From positions 59,713 through 123,712 of the forward strand of contig JBFXHX010000009.1 in assembly GCA_050176585.1 (NCBI GenBank): DNA of 64,000 nucleotides. The letters are read 5' to 3'. Below, piece by piece: positions 36,822 to 47,727 of this stretch. The position numbers and the translations under genes were made by a program. The notes under the pieces are model-generated. The model made no database searches. It was not told the origin of the DNA and worked only from the letters and a program-made list of their open reading frames with translations. How positions within the stretch are numbered: position 1 is the stretch's first letter; every line of letters begins with the position of its first letter. This stretch comes from CAYYWP01 sp050176585 (GTDB taxonomy: Bacteria; Desulfobacterota; Binatia; HRBIN30; CADEER01).

Positions 36822-37529
36822 CTATGCCGAGGGCGCGCCGGCGGCGCGATGCGCGTCCGCGACGAGGAGGTGTAGCTCGAACCACTCGCGCGCCAGCCGC
36901 GCCACGTGCTCGAGCGCACCGGGCTCCTCGAACAGATGCGTCGCGCGGGGCACGATGACCAGCTGTTTCTCACACTGCAGCTGCATGAACGCCGCTCGAT
37001 TCAGCTCGAGCACTTGTACATCGCGCTCGCCGACGATCAACAGCGTGGGCGCGCGCACATGCGCCAGGGCCGGGCCGGCGAGATCCGGGCGCCCGCCGCG
37101 CGACACCACCGCGGCAACCACGTCGGGCCGCTCCGCGGCTGCGACCAAGGCCGCGGCCGCGCCGGTGCTGGCGCCAAAATACCCGATGCGCAGCTCCCGC
37201 GTATCCGGTTGGCGCGCGAGCCAATCGGTAGCGCCGACGAGCCGCCCGGCGAGCAATCCGATGTCGAAGCGCAAGTGGGCGGTGCGCATGTCGATCGCCT
37301 CTTCCTGCGGGGTGAGCAGATCGATCAGCAGCGTGCCGAGCGACGCCTCGTTCAACAGGGCCGCCACATAGCGGTTCCGCGGGCTGTGGCGGCTGCTGCC
37401 GCTGCCATGCGCGAACACGACGACGCCGCGTGCGCCGGCGGGCAGGCTGAGATCTGCCTCGAGGGTCGCCGCGCCCGCCGGCACGCGAACCGAGCGCGCT
37501 GCGACTGGTGAATCCGTCCGTCTGTCCAT
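36822..37529 (-). CDS. Alpha/beta hydrolase, dienelactone hydrolase-like
   Basis: A 235-residue hydrolase. The nucleophile elbow is GYFGASTGAAAALVAAAE (Ser in GxSxG-like GAST), preceded by the oxyanion-region VVVFAHGSGSSRHSPRNRYVA, with a likely catalytic Asp in VGERDVQVL and His in PRATHLFEEPG. Relatives are often encoded beside, or fused to, phosphoribosyltransferases. Here it follows the phosphoribosyltransferase-esterase fusion by 13 bp as the last gene of a three-gene operon. The substrate is unknown; an ester produced or cleaved in the same pathway is a reasonable hypothesis. Confidence 0.9.
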   Translation of the reverse strand: MDRRTDSPVAARSVRVPAGAATLEADLSLPAGARGVVVFAHGSGSSRHSPRNRYVAALLNEASLGTLLIDLLTPQEEAIDMRTAHLRFDIGLLAGRLVGATDWLARQPDTRELRIGYFGASTGAAAALVAAAERPDVVAAVVSRGGRPDLAGPALAHVRAPTLLIVGERDVQVLELNRAAFMQLQCEKQLVIVPRATHLFEEPGALEHVARLAREWFELHLLVADAHRAAGAPSA

Positions 37530-37542
37530 GGGCTCTCCTGCA

Positions 37543-39543
37543 TCACACCGCGAATGGGAACGTCTCCGGTACTTCGCCCGCTTCCCATTCTGCAGTGTAT
37601 TCGAGCGGCTCGAGCGCTCGCGTCTCATCCAAGTGGATCACGGCGTCGAACTGGTCCGCGATCCGCGCCTCGAAGTAGTGACTCGCGCGCTCCGTATCCG
37701 GCCGGTAGATCACGCCGATGGCGCGCTCGAGCCGGGGAATGCGCAGCGCCGGGGCGGCGTTGCGCAACGGAAGCAAGAACCGCGACGGCTCGGCCGCGTG
37801 GAACATCGCCTCGTAGCTGGCGGCGAGCGCCGGGCGGACGTTCTTGCGCTCCGCCGGGCTGCCCCAGTTCGATGCCGCGGTAACGGTACCCTGGTACGTG
37901 GTGAACCCGATCAGCACCGCATCGCGCTCGTGCTGTTCGCGGATGAGCTGTCCGACGTTCAGCTCGCCCCGCCGGCCCATCTCGGTTGCCCGCGCATCGC
38001 CGAGGTGGGAGTTGTGCGCCCACACCGTGATTTTCGCGTCCCGGCCGTGTCGGCCGATGTGCTCCCGCAAGGCCTCGATCGTCTCGGCCATGTGGCGATC
38101 GCGGAGGTTCCACGAGGAGACCTCTCCGACGAACATGGCCCGGTAGTACGCTTCCGCATTCTTGACCAAGCGCGCGTTCTGCTCGGCGAAGAAGAGCTCC
38201 TCCTCGGCGACCCGGCCGTCGCGCTGCGCGTACTCCATCGCCCGCCGCTGCAGCTCCACGAGCTGGCTGACCACCTCCTCCTGGCACGATTTCGTCGCGC
38301 CGGTCCCGGCGAGAAAGCCGTACACCTGCACGTCTTCGCCGAAGTGGTCGAAGCAGCTATAGCGGCTGCGCGCCTGCGCTGCTGCTTGCGGGTCGACCTT
38401 CTCCAGGTATTGCAGCACCGCCTTCATCGACGCGCGCAGGCTGTAAAGATCGATGCCGTAGAAGCCGACTTTCGCGGCGTCGCGCGGCAGCGCATCGTTG
38501 TATGCCCGCAGCCAGGTGATGAACTCCACCACCTCGGTGTTCCGCCACATCCAGGTGGGAAACCGGCGGAAATCCGCGAGGGCTTCCTGCGCATCGACGT
38601 CGGTGCTCATCCCCCGCACGTACCGGTTCACGCGGTACGCATCGGGCCAATCCGCCTCCACCGCGACCGCCGTGAAGCCCTTCTCCTCGATGAGCCGCTT
38701 CGTGATCTGCGCGCGCTCGCGGTAAAACTCGTGCGTGCCGTGGGACGCCTCGCCGAGCAGCGCGAAGGATGCGTCGCCGATCAGGTCCAGCAGCGGGTCG
38801 TAATCCCGCGCGCTGCCCTCGAGCACGTGCGCGCTCTGCCGTAACACCGGGACGATGCTGATGTCGGTGGTGCCCGGCGCCGCCGACTTGTCCGCCGTCT
38901 GCTGCCGGCGCGCCAGCAGGTCGCGCACCTCGTCGTCGGAGGTCTGCGAAAAGTCCTCGTACCAGCGGCCGACAGCATGGAACGGCTCGGGCGTGATGCC
39001 GCAGACGACCTCATCCACCTCCGACTTCAGCTGCTCGCAGGTATCCGGCGCAGCGGTCGGCACCGCGACGACGATGCGTGCGGGCTGCTGCTGGCGCAGC
39101 GCTTTGATGGCGGCCTGCATGGTGGCGCCGGTGGCGAGGCCGTCGTCGACGAGGATCACGGTACGGCCGCGCACATCCGGCGCCGCGCGACCACCGCGAT
39201 AGAGGCGCTCGCGACGCGCGAGCTCCTGTTTTTCGCGCGCGGCGGTCGCGTCGATCAAGTAGTCCGGAATGTGCAGCCTTTGCACCACCTCGTCGTTCAG
39301 CACGCGAGCGCCGCCAGTGGCGACCGCCCCCATGGCGAGCTCCTCATACCCGGGCACACCGAGCTTCCGGACCACGAACACGTCCAACGGTGCGCCGAGG
39401 GCGCGCGCGACTTGGTACGCCACCGGCACGCCTCCGCGCGGCAGCGCGAGCACCAGCACGTCCGGGCGGTTGGCGTAGGCCGCCAGCTTGGATGCGAGCA
39501 AGCGGCCCGCTTCGGTGCGATCGCGAAAACGCTTCGATGCCAT
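37543..39543 (-). CDS. Phosphoribosyltransferase fused to erythromycin esterase-like domain
   Basis: A 666-residue fusion. Residues 1-215 form a type I phosphoribosyltransferase with the PRPP loop VILVDDGLATGAT (129-141). Residues about 225-660 form an erythromycin esterase-like domain; the family motif GEASHGTHEFYRER lies at 264-277, with further conserved parts VAVEADWPDAYRVNRYVRG, WMWRNTEVVEFITWLRAYN and WAHNSHLGDARATEMG. EreA-like enzymes cleave macrolide lactones, but most relatives have unknown substrates. It is flanked at 13 bp by prs upstream and the hydrolase downstream, implying that PRPP made by Prs feeds the first domain. A ribosome-binding site (AAGGAG) precedes the ATG. Confidence 0.93.
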   Translation of the reverse strand: MASKRFRDRTEAGRLLASKLAAYANRPDVLVLALPRGGVPVAYQVARALGAPLDVFVVRKLGVPGYEELAMGAVATGGARVLNDEVVQRLHIPDYLIDATAAREKQELARRERLYRGGRAAPDVRGRTVILVDDGLATGATMQAAIKALRQQQPARIVVAVPTAAPDTCEQLKSEVDEVVCGITPEPFHAVGRWYEDFSQTSDDEVRDLLARRQQTADKSAAPGTTDISIVPVLRQSAHVLEGSARDYDPLLDLIGDASFALLGEASHGTHEFYRERAQITKRLIEEKGFTAVAVEADWPDAYRVNRYVRGMSTDVDAQEALADFRRFPTWMWRNTEVVEFITWLRAYNDALPRDAAKVGFYGIDLYSLRASMKAVLQYLEKVDPQAAAQARSRYSCFDHFGEDVQVYGFLAGTGATKSCQEEVVSQLVELQRRAMEYAQRDGRVAEEELFFAEQNARLVKNAEAYYRAMFVGEVSSWNLRDRHMAETIEALREHIGRHGRDAKITVWAHNSHLGDARATEMGRRGELNVGQLIREQHERDAVLIGFTTYQGTVTAASNWGSPAERKNVRPALAASYEAMFHAAEPSRFLLPLRNAAPALRIPRLERAIGVIYRPDTERASHYFEARIADQFDAVIHLDETRALEPLEYTAEWEAGEVPETFPFAV

Positions 39544-39556
39544 ACGATGCTACTCC

Positions 39557-40507
39557 TTAATCTATGGATTTCCGTGCCTGCGCTGCGCGGCCGCAGTCGT
39601 CCGTGAGCAACCGCGCCAGCGCACTGGCGATCATCGGGGCGATCGAGACCACGCGCAGACGCGGCCAGTCGGGCAGGCGAACGGCGACGCTATCGCTGAC
39701 CAAGACCTCGACGATCGCGGGATGATCGAGCTTTTCCCGCGCGCCCGGCAGCAGCAGCCCGTGCGTCGCGGCGACGAAGATTTCGGGGCGCGCCCGCGCC
39801 GCGAGGAGCGCGGCGACGCTCTCCGCGGCCGTCCCGCCGGTCGAGATCATGTCATCGACGATGACGCACGCCCGGCCCGACACGTCTCCGACCACGTGCG
39901 TCACCTCGGTCTCGCTGCCGCTGCGACGGCGCTTGTGCAGGACGACGAGCGGCGCGCCGAGGCAGTGCGCATACTGCGTCGCGAGCTGCATGCGCCCCAC
40001 ATCCGGCGAGACCACCACTAGATCGGGCGGCGCGTCGCGCAGCGCCCGCCAGAGGGCTGGGACCGCGGTGAGACTGTCGACCGGGGTATGGAAGAAGCCC
40101 TCGATCTGCGGCGTGTGCAGGTCGACGGTGATGAGGTGCGCGATGCCGACGGCCTGCAGCAGATCGGCGACCATCCGCGCCGTTACGGGCTCGCGGCGCC
40201 CCCAGCGTTTATCGGCGCGCGCATACCCGAAATATGGCACCACGGCCGTGATGCGGGCGGCCGCCGCGCGGCGGCACGCATCCGCGAGCGCCAGCAGCTC
40301 GATCAGGTTCTCATCGACGGGGGGTGAGGTCGGCTGCACGAGAAAGACGTCCTTCCGGCGCACGGGCTCGAGTAGCCGCAACGAGACCTCCCCGTCCGGA
40401 AATCGGTCGACGGCGCACGCGCCGATCTCGACGCCCAGCTCGCGCGCGATCGCCGCGCTCAACGGCGGGTTCGCCGTACCAGAGAAGATGCTGAACGGGG
40501 TGCTCAC
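39557..40507 (-). CDS. prs: Ribose-phosphate pyrophosphokinase (PRPP synthase)
   Basis: A 316-residue enzyme making PRPP from ribose 5-phosphate and ATP. Typical sequence includes DRFPDGEVSLRL, PVDENLIELLALADACRRA, AVVPYFGYARADKRW, the SPDVGRMQLA segment and the PRPP loop VIVDDMISTGGTAAESV. The Q-P-T-S-P-P-V-D stretch differs from the STSxPxNDN form of housekeeping enzymes, and the genome probably has another copy. It heads an operon with the phosphoribosyltransferase-esterase fusion and the hydrolase, with 13-bp gaps, so it may be a pathway-specific PRPP source. Confidence 0.93.
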   Translation of the reverse strand: MSTPFSIFSGTANPPLSAAIARELGVEIGACAVDRFPDGEVSLRLLEPVRRKDVFLVQPTSPPVDENLIELLALADACRRAAAARITAVVPYFGYARADKRWGRREPVTARMVADLLQAVGIAHLITVDLHTPQIEGFFHTPVDSLTAVPALWRALRDAPPDLVVVSPDVGRMQLATQYAHCLGAPLVVLHKRRRSGSETEVTHVVGDVSGRACVIVDDMISTGGTAAESVAALLAARARPEIFVAATHGLLLPGAREKLDHPAIVEVLVSDSVAVRLPDWPRLRVVSIAPMIASALARLLTDDCGRAAQARKSID

Positions 40508-40812
40508 GTTCGTCTCCGGGAGCTATCCGCGCCGTCACCCGCCCGATCTGCCGCACGTCTCGCGGATGACGTGTTCAGCGTAAGCCGCTCCATGCGTTTG
40601 GCAAGTGAGGTCCATCCGGAACGCCTTTCCGGCGCGAAATGGCCGCGCAGCGCCTAGCGTTGACCCGCACCGGCGCGTCCTGCGCCCCCCGACACGCGCG
40701 GAACGGAACTACCGCGCGACGATCGAGGCGGGCCGCAGCGCCGGCCGGCGGATTGAAGCTGCGACGCGCCCACGGGCCATGCTCAATGCATCCCGGGCTG
40801 CCGAGCGAGAGT
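40508..40812. other. Intergenic region upstream of prs
   Basis: This 305-bp region should hold the prs operon promoter. On the minus strand, TTGCCA (40604-40599) and TACGCT (40582-40577) are 16 bases apart and form a plausible but unremarkable sigma-70 promoter, about 70 bp before the prs start. Nothing else was recognised. Confidence 0.35.
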
Positions 40813-42111
40813 CTACGATCCGGCCGGCGCGGGTGTCGGGTCGAGGTTCGGCCGATCGGGCTGCGGCGTAAAGCTGAGGCGCAACCGCAGGCGCTCGGTG
40901 AGGGCCAAGCGGTCGGCGTCGGTCAGGGTCACCGTGAGGCTTGCCTCCGCACCCTCCAGGTCGCGGAACGGCCCACCTCCTTGCACGGTAAAGCGGATAT
41001 TGCGCCGGCGTGCGAAGCCGTCCGCGCCGGGAGTGAGGACGATCCCGGGGACCTGTGCATCGAACACCACGCGATGCGCCGGGGAGCCGCTTTCGAGCCG
41101 CGCGTGCACCTGTACCGGAGCCGCCGCATTCACACAGCGCGCCTCGATGTGGAGCTGCACCTCGGCGCCGGATTGCAGGAAGTTTCGCACCCGCAGGACG
41201 TCGCAGTTTTGCAGGCGTCCGAAGCTTCCCGCGGTCGTGTTCTGGCCCACGAACAACACGCGGCTCGCGGGACAGCCGGTCCGCGGCTCGGCTACGCGCG
41301 CAGCCGGACCCGCCGCACAGCACCGCCGCGACAATGGCGGCAGCTCCGCCCTGCACCCCGTCGCCGGGTCGCATACCGGCATCGCACATCCGTCGAGCGC
41401 CGCGATCTTGAAGATGAGCTGCCCCGCGCTCGCGGCCGGTGGATCGGCGTCATCGACGCACGAGAAGGGCACGTAGAACGGCCCGATTGGTTCGGCGGCG
41501 GGAGTCCAGCTCAGGATGCGGATCTGCGGGTCGAATGAGGCGCCGGCCGGGAGCTCGGCCGCGAAGCAGCGCGCCGCCCCACCCTCGGGATCGACCGCGT
41601 CGATCGGCAAGCGGACTGCGAACCCGGGATAGCCTCGATAGATGAACGCCGTCGGCACAATCGGCGGATCATTGACCACCGCGGCGGTCGGCGTCGGCGT
41701 GGGCGTGTACAACAGCGTTGCAGTGCCGGTGCTCGACGGCGACCACCCGGCCGTCGCGGAGGCCGACACCGCTGCGGTCGCGGTAGCCGAAGCCGCCGGA
41801 TCCGCGGTGGCGGTGGGCTCGAGCGCACAGCCGTTCAGCGCGTTGCGCACTGCCGCGATCAGCTCGTTGACGCCCGCGTTGTCATCGCCGTCCGCATCGA
41901 GGGCCGCGCAAGCGCCGAGGGGCAGACGGCCGAGCCAGATGTTGACGCCCATGATCGGCTCGTTCACGGATACCCGCCGATCGCCGTCGCAGTCGCCGGT
42001 ACACGTCGCGCGCGCAGCGGTGGCGAGGGACAGGGCGGCCGAGAGCGCTACGACGAGCGCGGGCGGCAGACGATGCCGCCGGTACGAGCGGGCGGATGCG
42101 GTCAACGGCAT
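40813..42111 (-). CDS. Secreted protein with dockerin-like calcium loops and Thr/Pro-rich linker
   Basis: A 432-residue exported protein. After a signal peptide (about 1-36), residues 37-94 hold two EF-hand-like repeats: CTGDCDGDRRVSVNEPIMGVN and a second ending NELIAAVRNALNGC, bounded by cysteines. A Thr/Ala/Pro linker with TPTPTPT follows (about 95-145). The rest is beta-rich with many cysteines, containing an Ig- or cadherin-like part (PPIVPTAFIYRGYPGFAVRLP and SWTPAAEPIGPFYVPFSC) and a C-terminal sandwich. Similar two-repeat motifs recur in secreted proteins of uncultured delta-proteobacteria-like genomes. I choose the ATG at 42111, directly before the signal peptide. Function unknown. 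Confidence 0.85.
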   Translation of the reverse strand: MPLTASARSYRRHRLPPALVVALSAALSLATAARATCTGDCDGDRRVSVNEPIMGVNIWLGRLPLGACAALDADGDDNAGVNELIAAVRNALNGCALEPTATADPAASATATAAVSASATAGWSPSSTGTATLLYTPTPTPTAAVVNDPPIVPTAFIYRGYPGFAVRLPIDAVDPEGGAARCFAAELPAGASFDPQIRILSWTPAAEPIGPFYVPFSCVDDADPPAASAGQLIFKIAALDGCAMPVCDPATGCRAELPPLSRRCCAAGPAARVAEPRTGCPASRVLFVGQNTTAGSFGRLQNCDVLRVRNFLQSGAEVQLHIEARCVNAAAPVQVHARLESGSPAHRVVFDAQVPGIVLTPGADGFARRRNIRFTVQGGGPFRDLEGAEASLTVTLTDADRLALTERLRLRLSFTPQPDRPNLDPTPAPAGS

Positions 42112-42282
42112 CGCACAGCACGCAACCACACGCGGCTTGTAAGGGAGCCGCCCAGCGCAAGGACCGAGTGCACCCGTCTTGTCCTGCGAAGTCCCCGGAA
42201 AAATGCGCTCAGCGATTCTGTTGAGTTGACCGCCCGACTCGCTCAGATTACCAAATGACTGTCCGTCAACGGAAGCGCTCAA

Positions 42283-42960
42283 GTGCTCACCACACTCGCC
42301 CTGCTGCTGCATGTCGTCACCGCCGCTGCCGGTACCGCTCCGGAGTGCGGCTCGGCACCGCGCGCGGTAGCCGGAAAACCGATCGAGCTCGCCCCACCGC
42401 CCGGTTACGTGGACGCGTGCGCGCAGGATGCAGAGCTCTGTCGAAAGCTGACGGGCGCGTACTCGCCCTCGGTGATCACGCTGGCCTACTTCGTACCCGA
42501 CGGCGAATGGGCGGCGCACAAGCGCAACCCGACGGCACCGTTCACCCGCTATCTCGTCGCGCAGTCCGCGCGCTCGAAGACCGCGGAGCAGCTGCCGCAG
42601 GTGAAGAGCTTCATCCGTTCGCAGCAATACGGCGTGCCCGAGCGTGCCCGCCTCGCCGCGACCCTCGCGGCTAACGGCGAGGCCGCGCTCGGCGTATTCG
42701 ACGAGTCGCCCGATTCCATTTCGATGGGCGCGGTGGAGAAGCGAGCGGGATCGGGTTCAGCCCAAGAAGACGGGATGCTGCTGGTGATGACCAACTCCGC
42801 CATCGCCGTCGGCCCCGACCTGCTGTCGCTGTACGTCTACAGCGACGTGCGCGACGTGCCCCAGGTGGCGCACATCGAAGCGCTCACGAAGCGCTGGCTG
42901 CAATGTGTGCGGCAGAGCAACGCGAAACGCGCGCCGTGGCATGGCGATGGCGAGCCCTGA
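42283..42960 (+). CDS. Exported protein of unknown function
   Basis: A 225-residue product with a signal peptide (about 1-16, ending TAAAG) and a GTG start. The mature part contains APPPGYVDACAQDAELCRKL, with two cysteines, and YSPSVITLAYFVPDGEWAAHK, a pattern seen in small periplasmic proteins of proteobacteria. A third cysteine lies near the end. No catalytic motif was seen. It is divergent from the dockerin-like gene, with 171 bp between the starts. Confidence 0.75.
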   Translation: MLTTLALLLHVVTAAAGTAPECGSAPRAVAGKPIELAPPPGYVDACAQDAELCRKLTGAYSPSVITLAYFVPDGEWAAHKRNPTAPFTRYLVAQSARSKTAEQLPQVKSFIRSQQYGVPERARLAATLAANGEAALGVFDESPDSISMGAVEKRAGSGSAQEDGMLLVMTNSAIAVGPDLLSLYVYSDVRDVPQVAHIEALTKRWLQCVRQSNAKRAPWHGDGEP

Positions 42961-42968
42961 ACCCGCGG

Positions 42969-43166
42969 ATGAACACCGGTCGCACCAGCGCTCCGCGGCG
43001 GGCTCGTAGCGCTCCACATCGTGCGCTTCCGCTGCCGGGGCCGGATCCCGACCCCGCTCCCGATCCGCCCCCGTTCCCCGAACCGGTTCCCGATCCGGGG
43101 CCCATACCGGGGCAACCGGCAGCCATCAGCGGCCGTGCGCCGCAACCGTTCCCGCGCGGCGGGTGA
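42969..43166 (+). CDS. Possible small Pro/Asp-rich ORF
   Basis: A 65-codon frame starting at ATG 42969, 8 bp after the exported protein. Its middle encodes a repetitive Pro-Asp-Pro-Glu stretch (PGPDPDPAPDPPPFPEPVPD). Proline repeats can arise by chance in GC-rich DNA, there is no clear ribosome-binding site, and no family is recognised. I list it only because the low-complexity peptide is in frame and directly downstream of a gene. Confidence 0.2.
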   Translation: MNTGRTSAPRRARSAPHRALPLPGPDPDPAPDPPPFPEPVPDPGPIPGQPAAISGRAPQPFPRGG

Positions 43167-43208
43167 TCGCGCGCTCCGCCCCACCCCCCACAGCGCGCGC
43201 GCAGAGAA

Positions 43209-43721
43209 TCACCGGACAGTGGCCCGTTCGGCGGCGCGCGAAGGCCGGCGCGGCGGGCGCGCACTCCCCGCCTGCGGTTTACCGATGCGCGCCGCCCCAC
43301 TCTCCTCCGCCAGCACCCGGCGCAGGATGTCGCGCAGCGCGCGCTGATCCTCGACGGCCATCCGCCCGATCGCTTCGGGCAGCTCGGAGAGCCGCTCGAT
43401 CAACCGCACCCGCAGCTTGGCCCCGCGGGGCGTGAGCGCGACCACCTTCATGCGCCGGTCGTGCGGCACCGGCCGACGCACGAGCAATCCTCGGTCCTCT
43501 AAGCGGTCGACGATCCCGGTGATGTTTGACGCGTCGCACGCGAGCCGTTTCGCGAGCGCTACCATGTGTACCGGCTCATCGGGGCTGAGCAGGCGCAGCA
43601 CCTGACACTGCGGCTCCGAGAGCGAGAAATTGGCCGCGACCGCCGGGATCCGCGCGCGGGTGATCGTCAGCAACTCCAGCAACAGCTGCCAGGCTTCGCG
43701 GGCTTCGGCCTCCGCATCCAT
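43209..43721 (-). CDS. MarR family transcriptional regulator
   Basis: A 170-residue winged-helix regulator. The DNA-binding part reads LSEPQCQVLRLLSPDEPVHMVALAKRL, then ACDASNITGIVDRLEDRGLLVRRP and DRRMKVVALTPRGAKLR. The last 25 residues are basic and not conserved. I choose the ATG at 43721 (MDAEAEAREAWQ). It is divergent from lon across 68 bp containing two dyads (43749-43759 and 43762-43773), so it probably represses itself and perhaps lon, responding to a small ligand. Confidence 0.93.
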   Translation of the reverse strand: MDAEAEAREAWQLLLELLTITRARIPAVAANFSLSEPQCQVLRLLSPDEPVHMVALAKRLACDASNITGIVDRLEDRGLLVRRPVPHDRRMKVVALTPRGAKLRVRLIERLSELPEAIGRMAVEDQRALRDILRRVLAEESGAARIGKPQAGSARPPRRPSRAAERATVR

Positions 43722-43748
43722 CGATTCACCATAGTTCAGGTTCGCAAC

Positions 43749-43773
43749 GGTTGACAACCTCAAGTAATGACTT
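43749..43773. promoter_or_regulatory. Two adjacent dyads between marR and lon
   Basis: GGTTG-A-CAACC (43749-43759) and AAGT-AATG-ACTT (43762-43773) lie side by side in the 68-bp divergent spacer. On the plus strand TTGACA (43751-43756) forms a consensus -35 box with a weak -10 (TATCGT) 16 bases later; on the minus strand TTGTCA overlaps the same dyad. Occupancy by MarR would block both promoters. Confidence 0.5.
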
Positions 43774-43789
43774 ATCGTTGTACGCACCA

Positions 43790-46072
<2,283 letters not shown>

Positions 46073-46084
46073 CTGGCAGCGAAA

Positions 46085-46110
46085 CGGGCCCCCGCCGGCG
46101 CGGGGGCCCG
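46085..46110 (+). terminator. Hairpin after lon
   Basis: Arms CGGGCCCCCG and CGGGGGCCCG pair perfectly around a 6-base loop, 12 bp after the lon stop codon. No T-run follows, so it is a strong but not classical intrinsic terminator. Confidence 0.7.
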
Positions 46111-46201
46111 CGTCGCCCGGCACTTGCGTTCTCGACCGACTTCGGACAAGCACACCGGGCGTCGGCGGCGGACGGCGCCGCTGACAACAGGAGGCGAGCG
46201 C

Positions 46202-46597
46202 ATGGCCAAAGACATCCCCGCGGCGGTCCGCGACATCCTCGACAGCACGGCGCTGGCTCATCTCGCGACCGTCATGCCGGACGGCAGCCCGCAGGTGTCG
46301 CCTGTCTGGTTCGACTTCGATGGGCGCCTGCGGATCAATTCCGCCCGCGGCCGCGTGAAAGACAGGAACATGCGCCGCGACGCCCGGGTGGCCCTCTCGC
46401 TGGTGGACCCGAACGATCCGAACCGCGGGATCACCATCCGCGGCAAGATCACCGACGTCACCGAGAACGGCGCCGATGCGCACATCGACAAGCTGGCCAA
46501 GAAGTACCTCGGCGTGGACAAGTATCCATATCGCGGCCCCGGTGAAGTCCGCGTGATCTATACGATCGAGCCCACCCACATCTCCGCCATCGGCTGA
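46202..46597 (+). CDS. PPOX-class flavoprotein, F420/FMN-binding pyridoxamine oxidase-like
   Basis: A 131-residue split-barrel protein of the pyridoxamine 5'-phosphate oxidase superfamily, PPOX class, which uses F420 or FMN to reduce small molecules. Family segments are LAHLATVMPDGSPQVSPVWFDFDG, the phosphate-binding RGRVKDRNMRRDARVALSLVDP and GEVRVIYTIEPTHIS. A good ribosome-binding site (CAGGAGG) precedes the ATG at 46202. The remnant of an LLM-type oxidoreductase, another F420/FMN family, lies 250 bp downstream, but this may be coincidence. Confidence 0.9.
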   Translation: MAKDIPAAVRDILDSTALAHLATVMPDGSPQVSPVWFDFDGRLRINSARGRVKDRNMRRDARVALSLVDPNDPNRGITIRGKITDVTENGADAHIDKLAKKYLGVDKYPYRGPGEVRVIYTIEPTHISAIG

Positions 46598-46844
46598 CAG
46601 AGCGAGGCTTTCGCTGTTAAGTAGCCAGGCTATGTGCTCTTGGGCCATTGCGTTCGGGGAAACGCGATCACCAGGTGGCTCCCCTTTGCGCGACCTCGAA
46701 ACTCAACAGCGAACGGCCGAACAACGTAGCAGCTAGTGTTACGCGGCGCGCCCGGCGAAGTGAGGCGCGCCGGCGTCGGCTCCCCGTTCGGCTTGTCTCG
46801 AGCTGCGGTAAAATCCCCTCGCCGACTTCTTCGAGCAGATCACG

Positions 46845-47278
46845 CGCTATTGAAAGCGCGCCGCGTGCTCGGCGTCGCATCGGGCGATCCACCGGTCGAG
46901 TTCCCGGCGGTCGGCGTGGAGTTCGAGCACGCGATGCGCTGTTTCGCGAGAATCTGCGGTTCATCCGCACGGTGCTCGCAGAGTTCGCGACTATTCGATC
47001 GACCTACGGCGTGCTGTCCGGCACCGCCGATCTCGTTCCGAAACCGCTCGGACGGCTGCCGATTCTGGTCACCGGCTGCAGCCGACAGACGGTGGAGTGG
47101 ATTGCCGAGCATGACGACGGGGTGGATCCCCTATCCGCGGCCGCTGCACCTGGGGTTCGCGCCCGGCCGCTATTTCGCGCTGCGGTTTCTGCTGGGCTCG
47201 CGCTCAGCGGGCATTCACCAGGTGATCCTGAGTTTCAAGTTTGGTACGCACGACGCGCTCGATCTGACCGGGATGTAG
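46845..47278 (+). pseudogene. Decayed LLM-class (luciferase-like) oxidoreductase
   Basis: Pieces of one protein appear in two frames: VLGVASGDPPVEFPAVGVEFEH (from about 46866), then in another frame FRENLRFIRTVLAEFATIRSTYGVLSGTADLVPKPLGRLPILVTG (about 46940-47075), then again in the first frame GWIPYPRPLHLG (about 47117), and near the end GIHQVILSFKFG. These are consecutive segments of a BA3436-type luciferase-like monooxygenase. At least two frameshifts and an internal deletion are needed, and the N-terminal barrel half is missing. It cannot encode a working enzyme unless sequencing errors are responsible. Confidence 0.75.
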
Positions 47279-47677
47279 CTCACCTCGACGCGGATCCCGC
47301 TCGAATCCTCGAACAGCACCGAGTTAAGCGCTGGGCGCAACTCCGAGCCGTCCTCCGGCGGGTGGATGATGTGCGCCTGCAGCTCGTCACCCGGAACCGG
47401 TAAATGACGTCTACGTCCGCGCGGCTGCAGGCGCGAAAGCAGAAGTGGTGGAGGCCGGGCGAACCTGACCAAACGGACTCACTGCCTTCTCGCGCGGCGC
47501 CGCGCGCCCGAGAATCCTCGTGCGGCTGCCGACGCGGTACACGATCTGATCGCCCTTGATGAGCGTCTGCATATCGAGGGAGTGGCAGAGCTTTTCCCAG
47601 AACAGCAGGCAACGCCCGGGGTCGTCCGCCGTGAGCTGGATGTGGGCGCTGCCGTTCACACCGGCGCGCCCATGCAT
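47262..47677 (-). pseudogene. Decayed VOC (glyoxalase-like) family gene
   Basis: On the minus strand a VOC protein is spread over three frames. It starts MHGRAGVNGSAHIQLTADDP (ATG at 47677) and LLFWEKLCHSLDMQTLIKG with DQIVYRVGSRTRI, shifts to PGLHHFCFRACSRADVDVIYRF, then shifts again to DELQAHIIHPPEDG and NSVLFEDSSGIRVEVSYIP. The order is that of an intact glyoxalase/dioxygenase-type domain, so two frameshifts inactivate it. Its 3' end abuts the decayed LLM gene on the other strand. Confidence 0.75.
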
Positions 47678-47727
47678 GTGTCCCGCCGCGGGTATGCGGC
47701 TCTCCGAGCGAGATGAGATGCTCTCAC

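Noticed and set aside
43751..43789. TTG-initiated 13-codon extension of Lon
   Set aside because: It overlaps the promoter and dyads, and the normal Lon N-terminus begins at the ATG at 43790.
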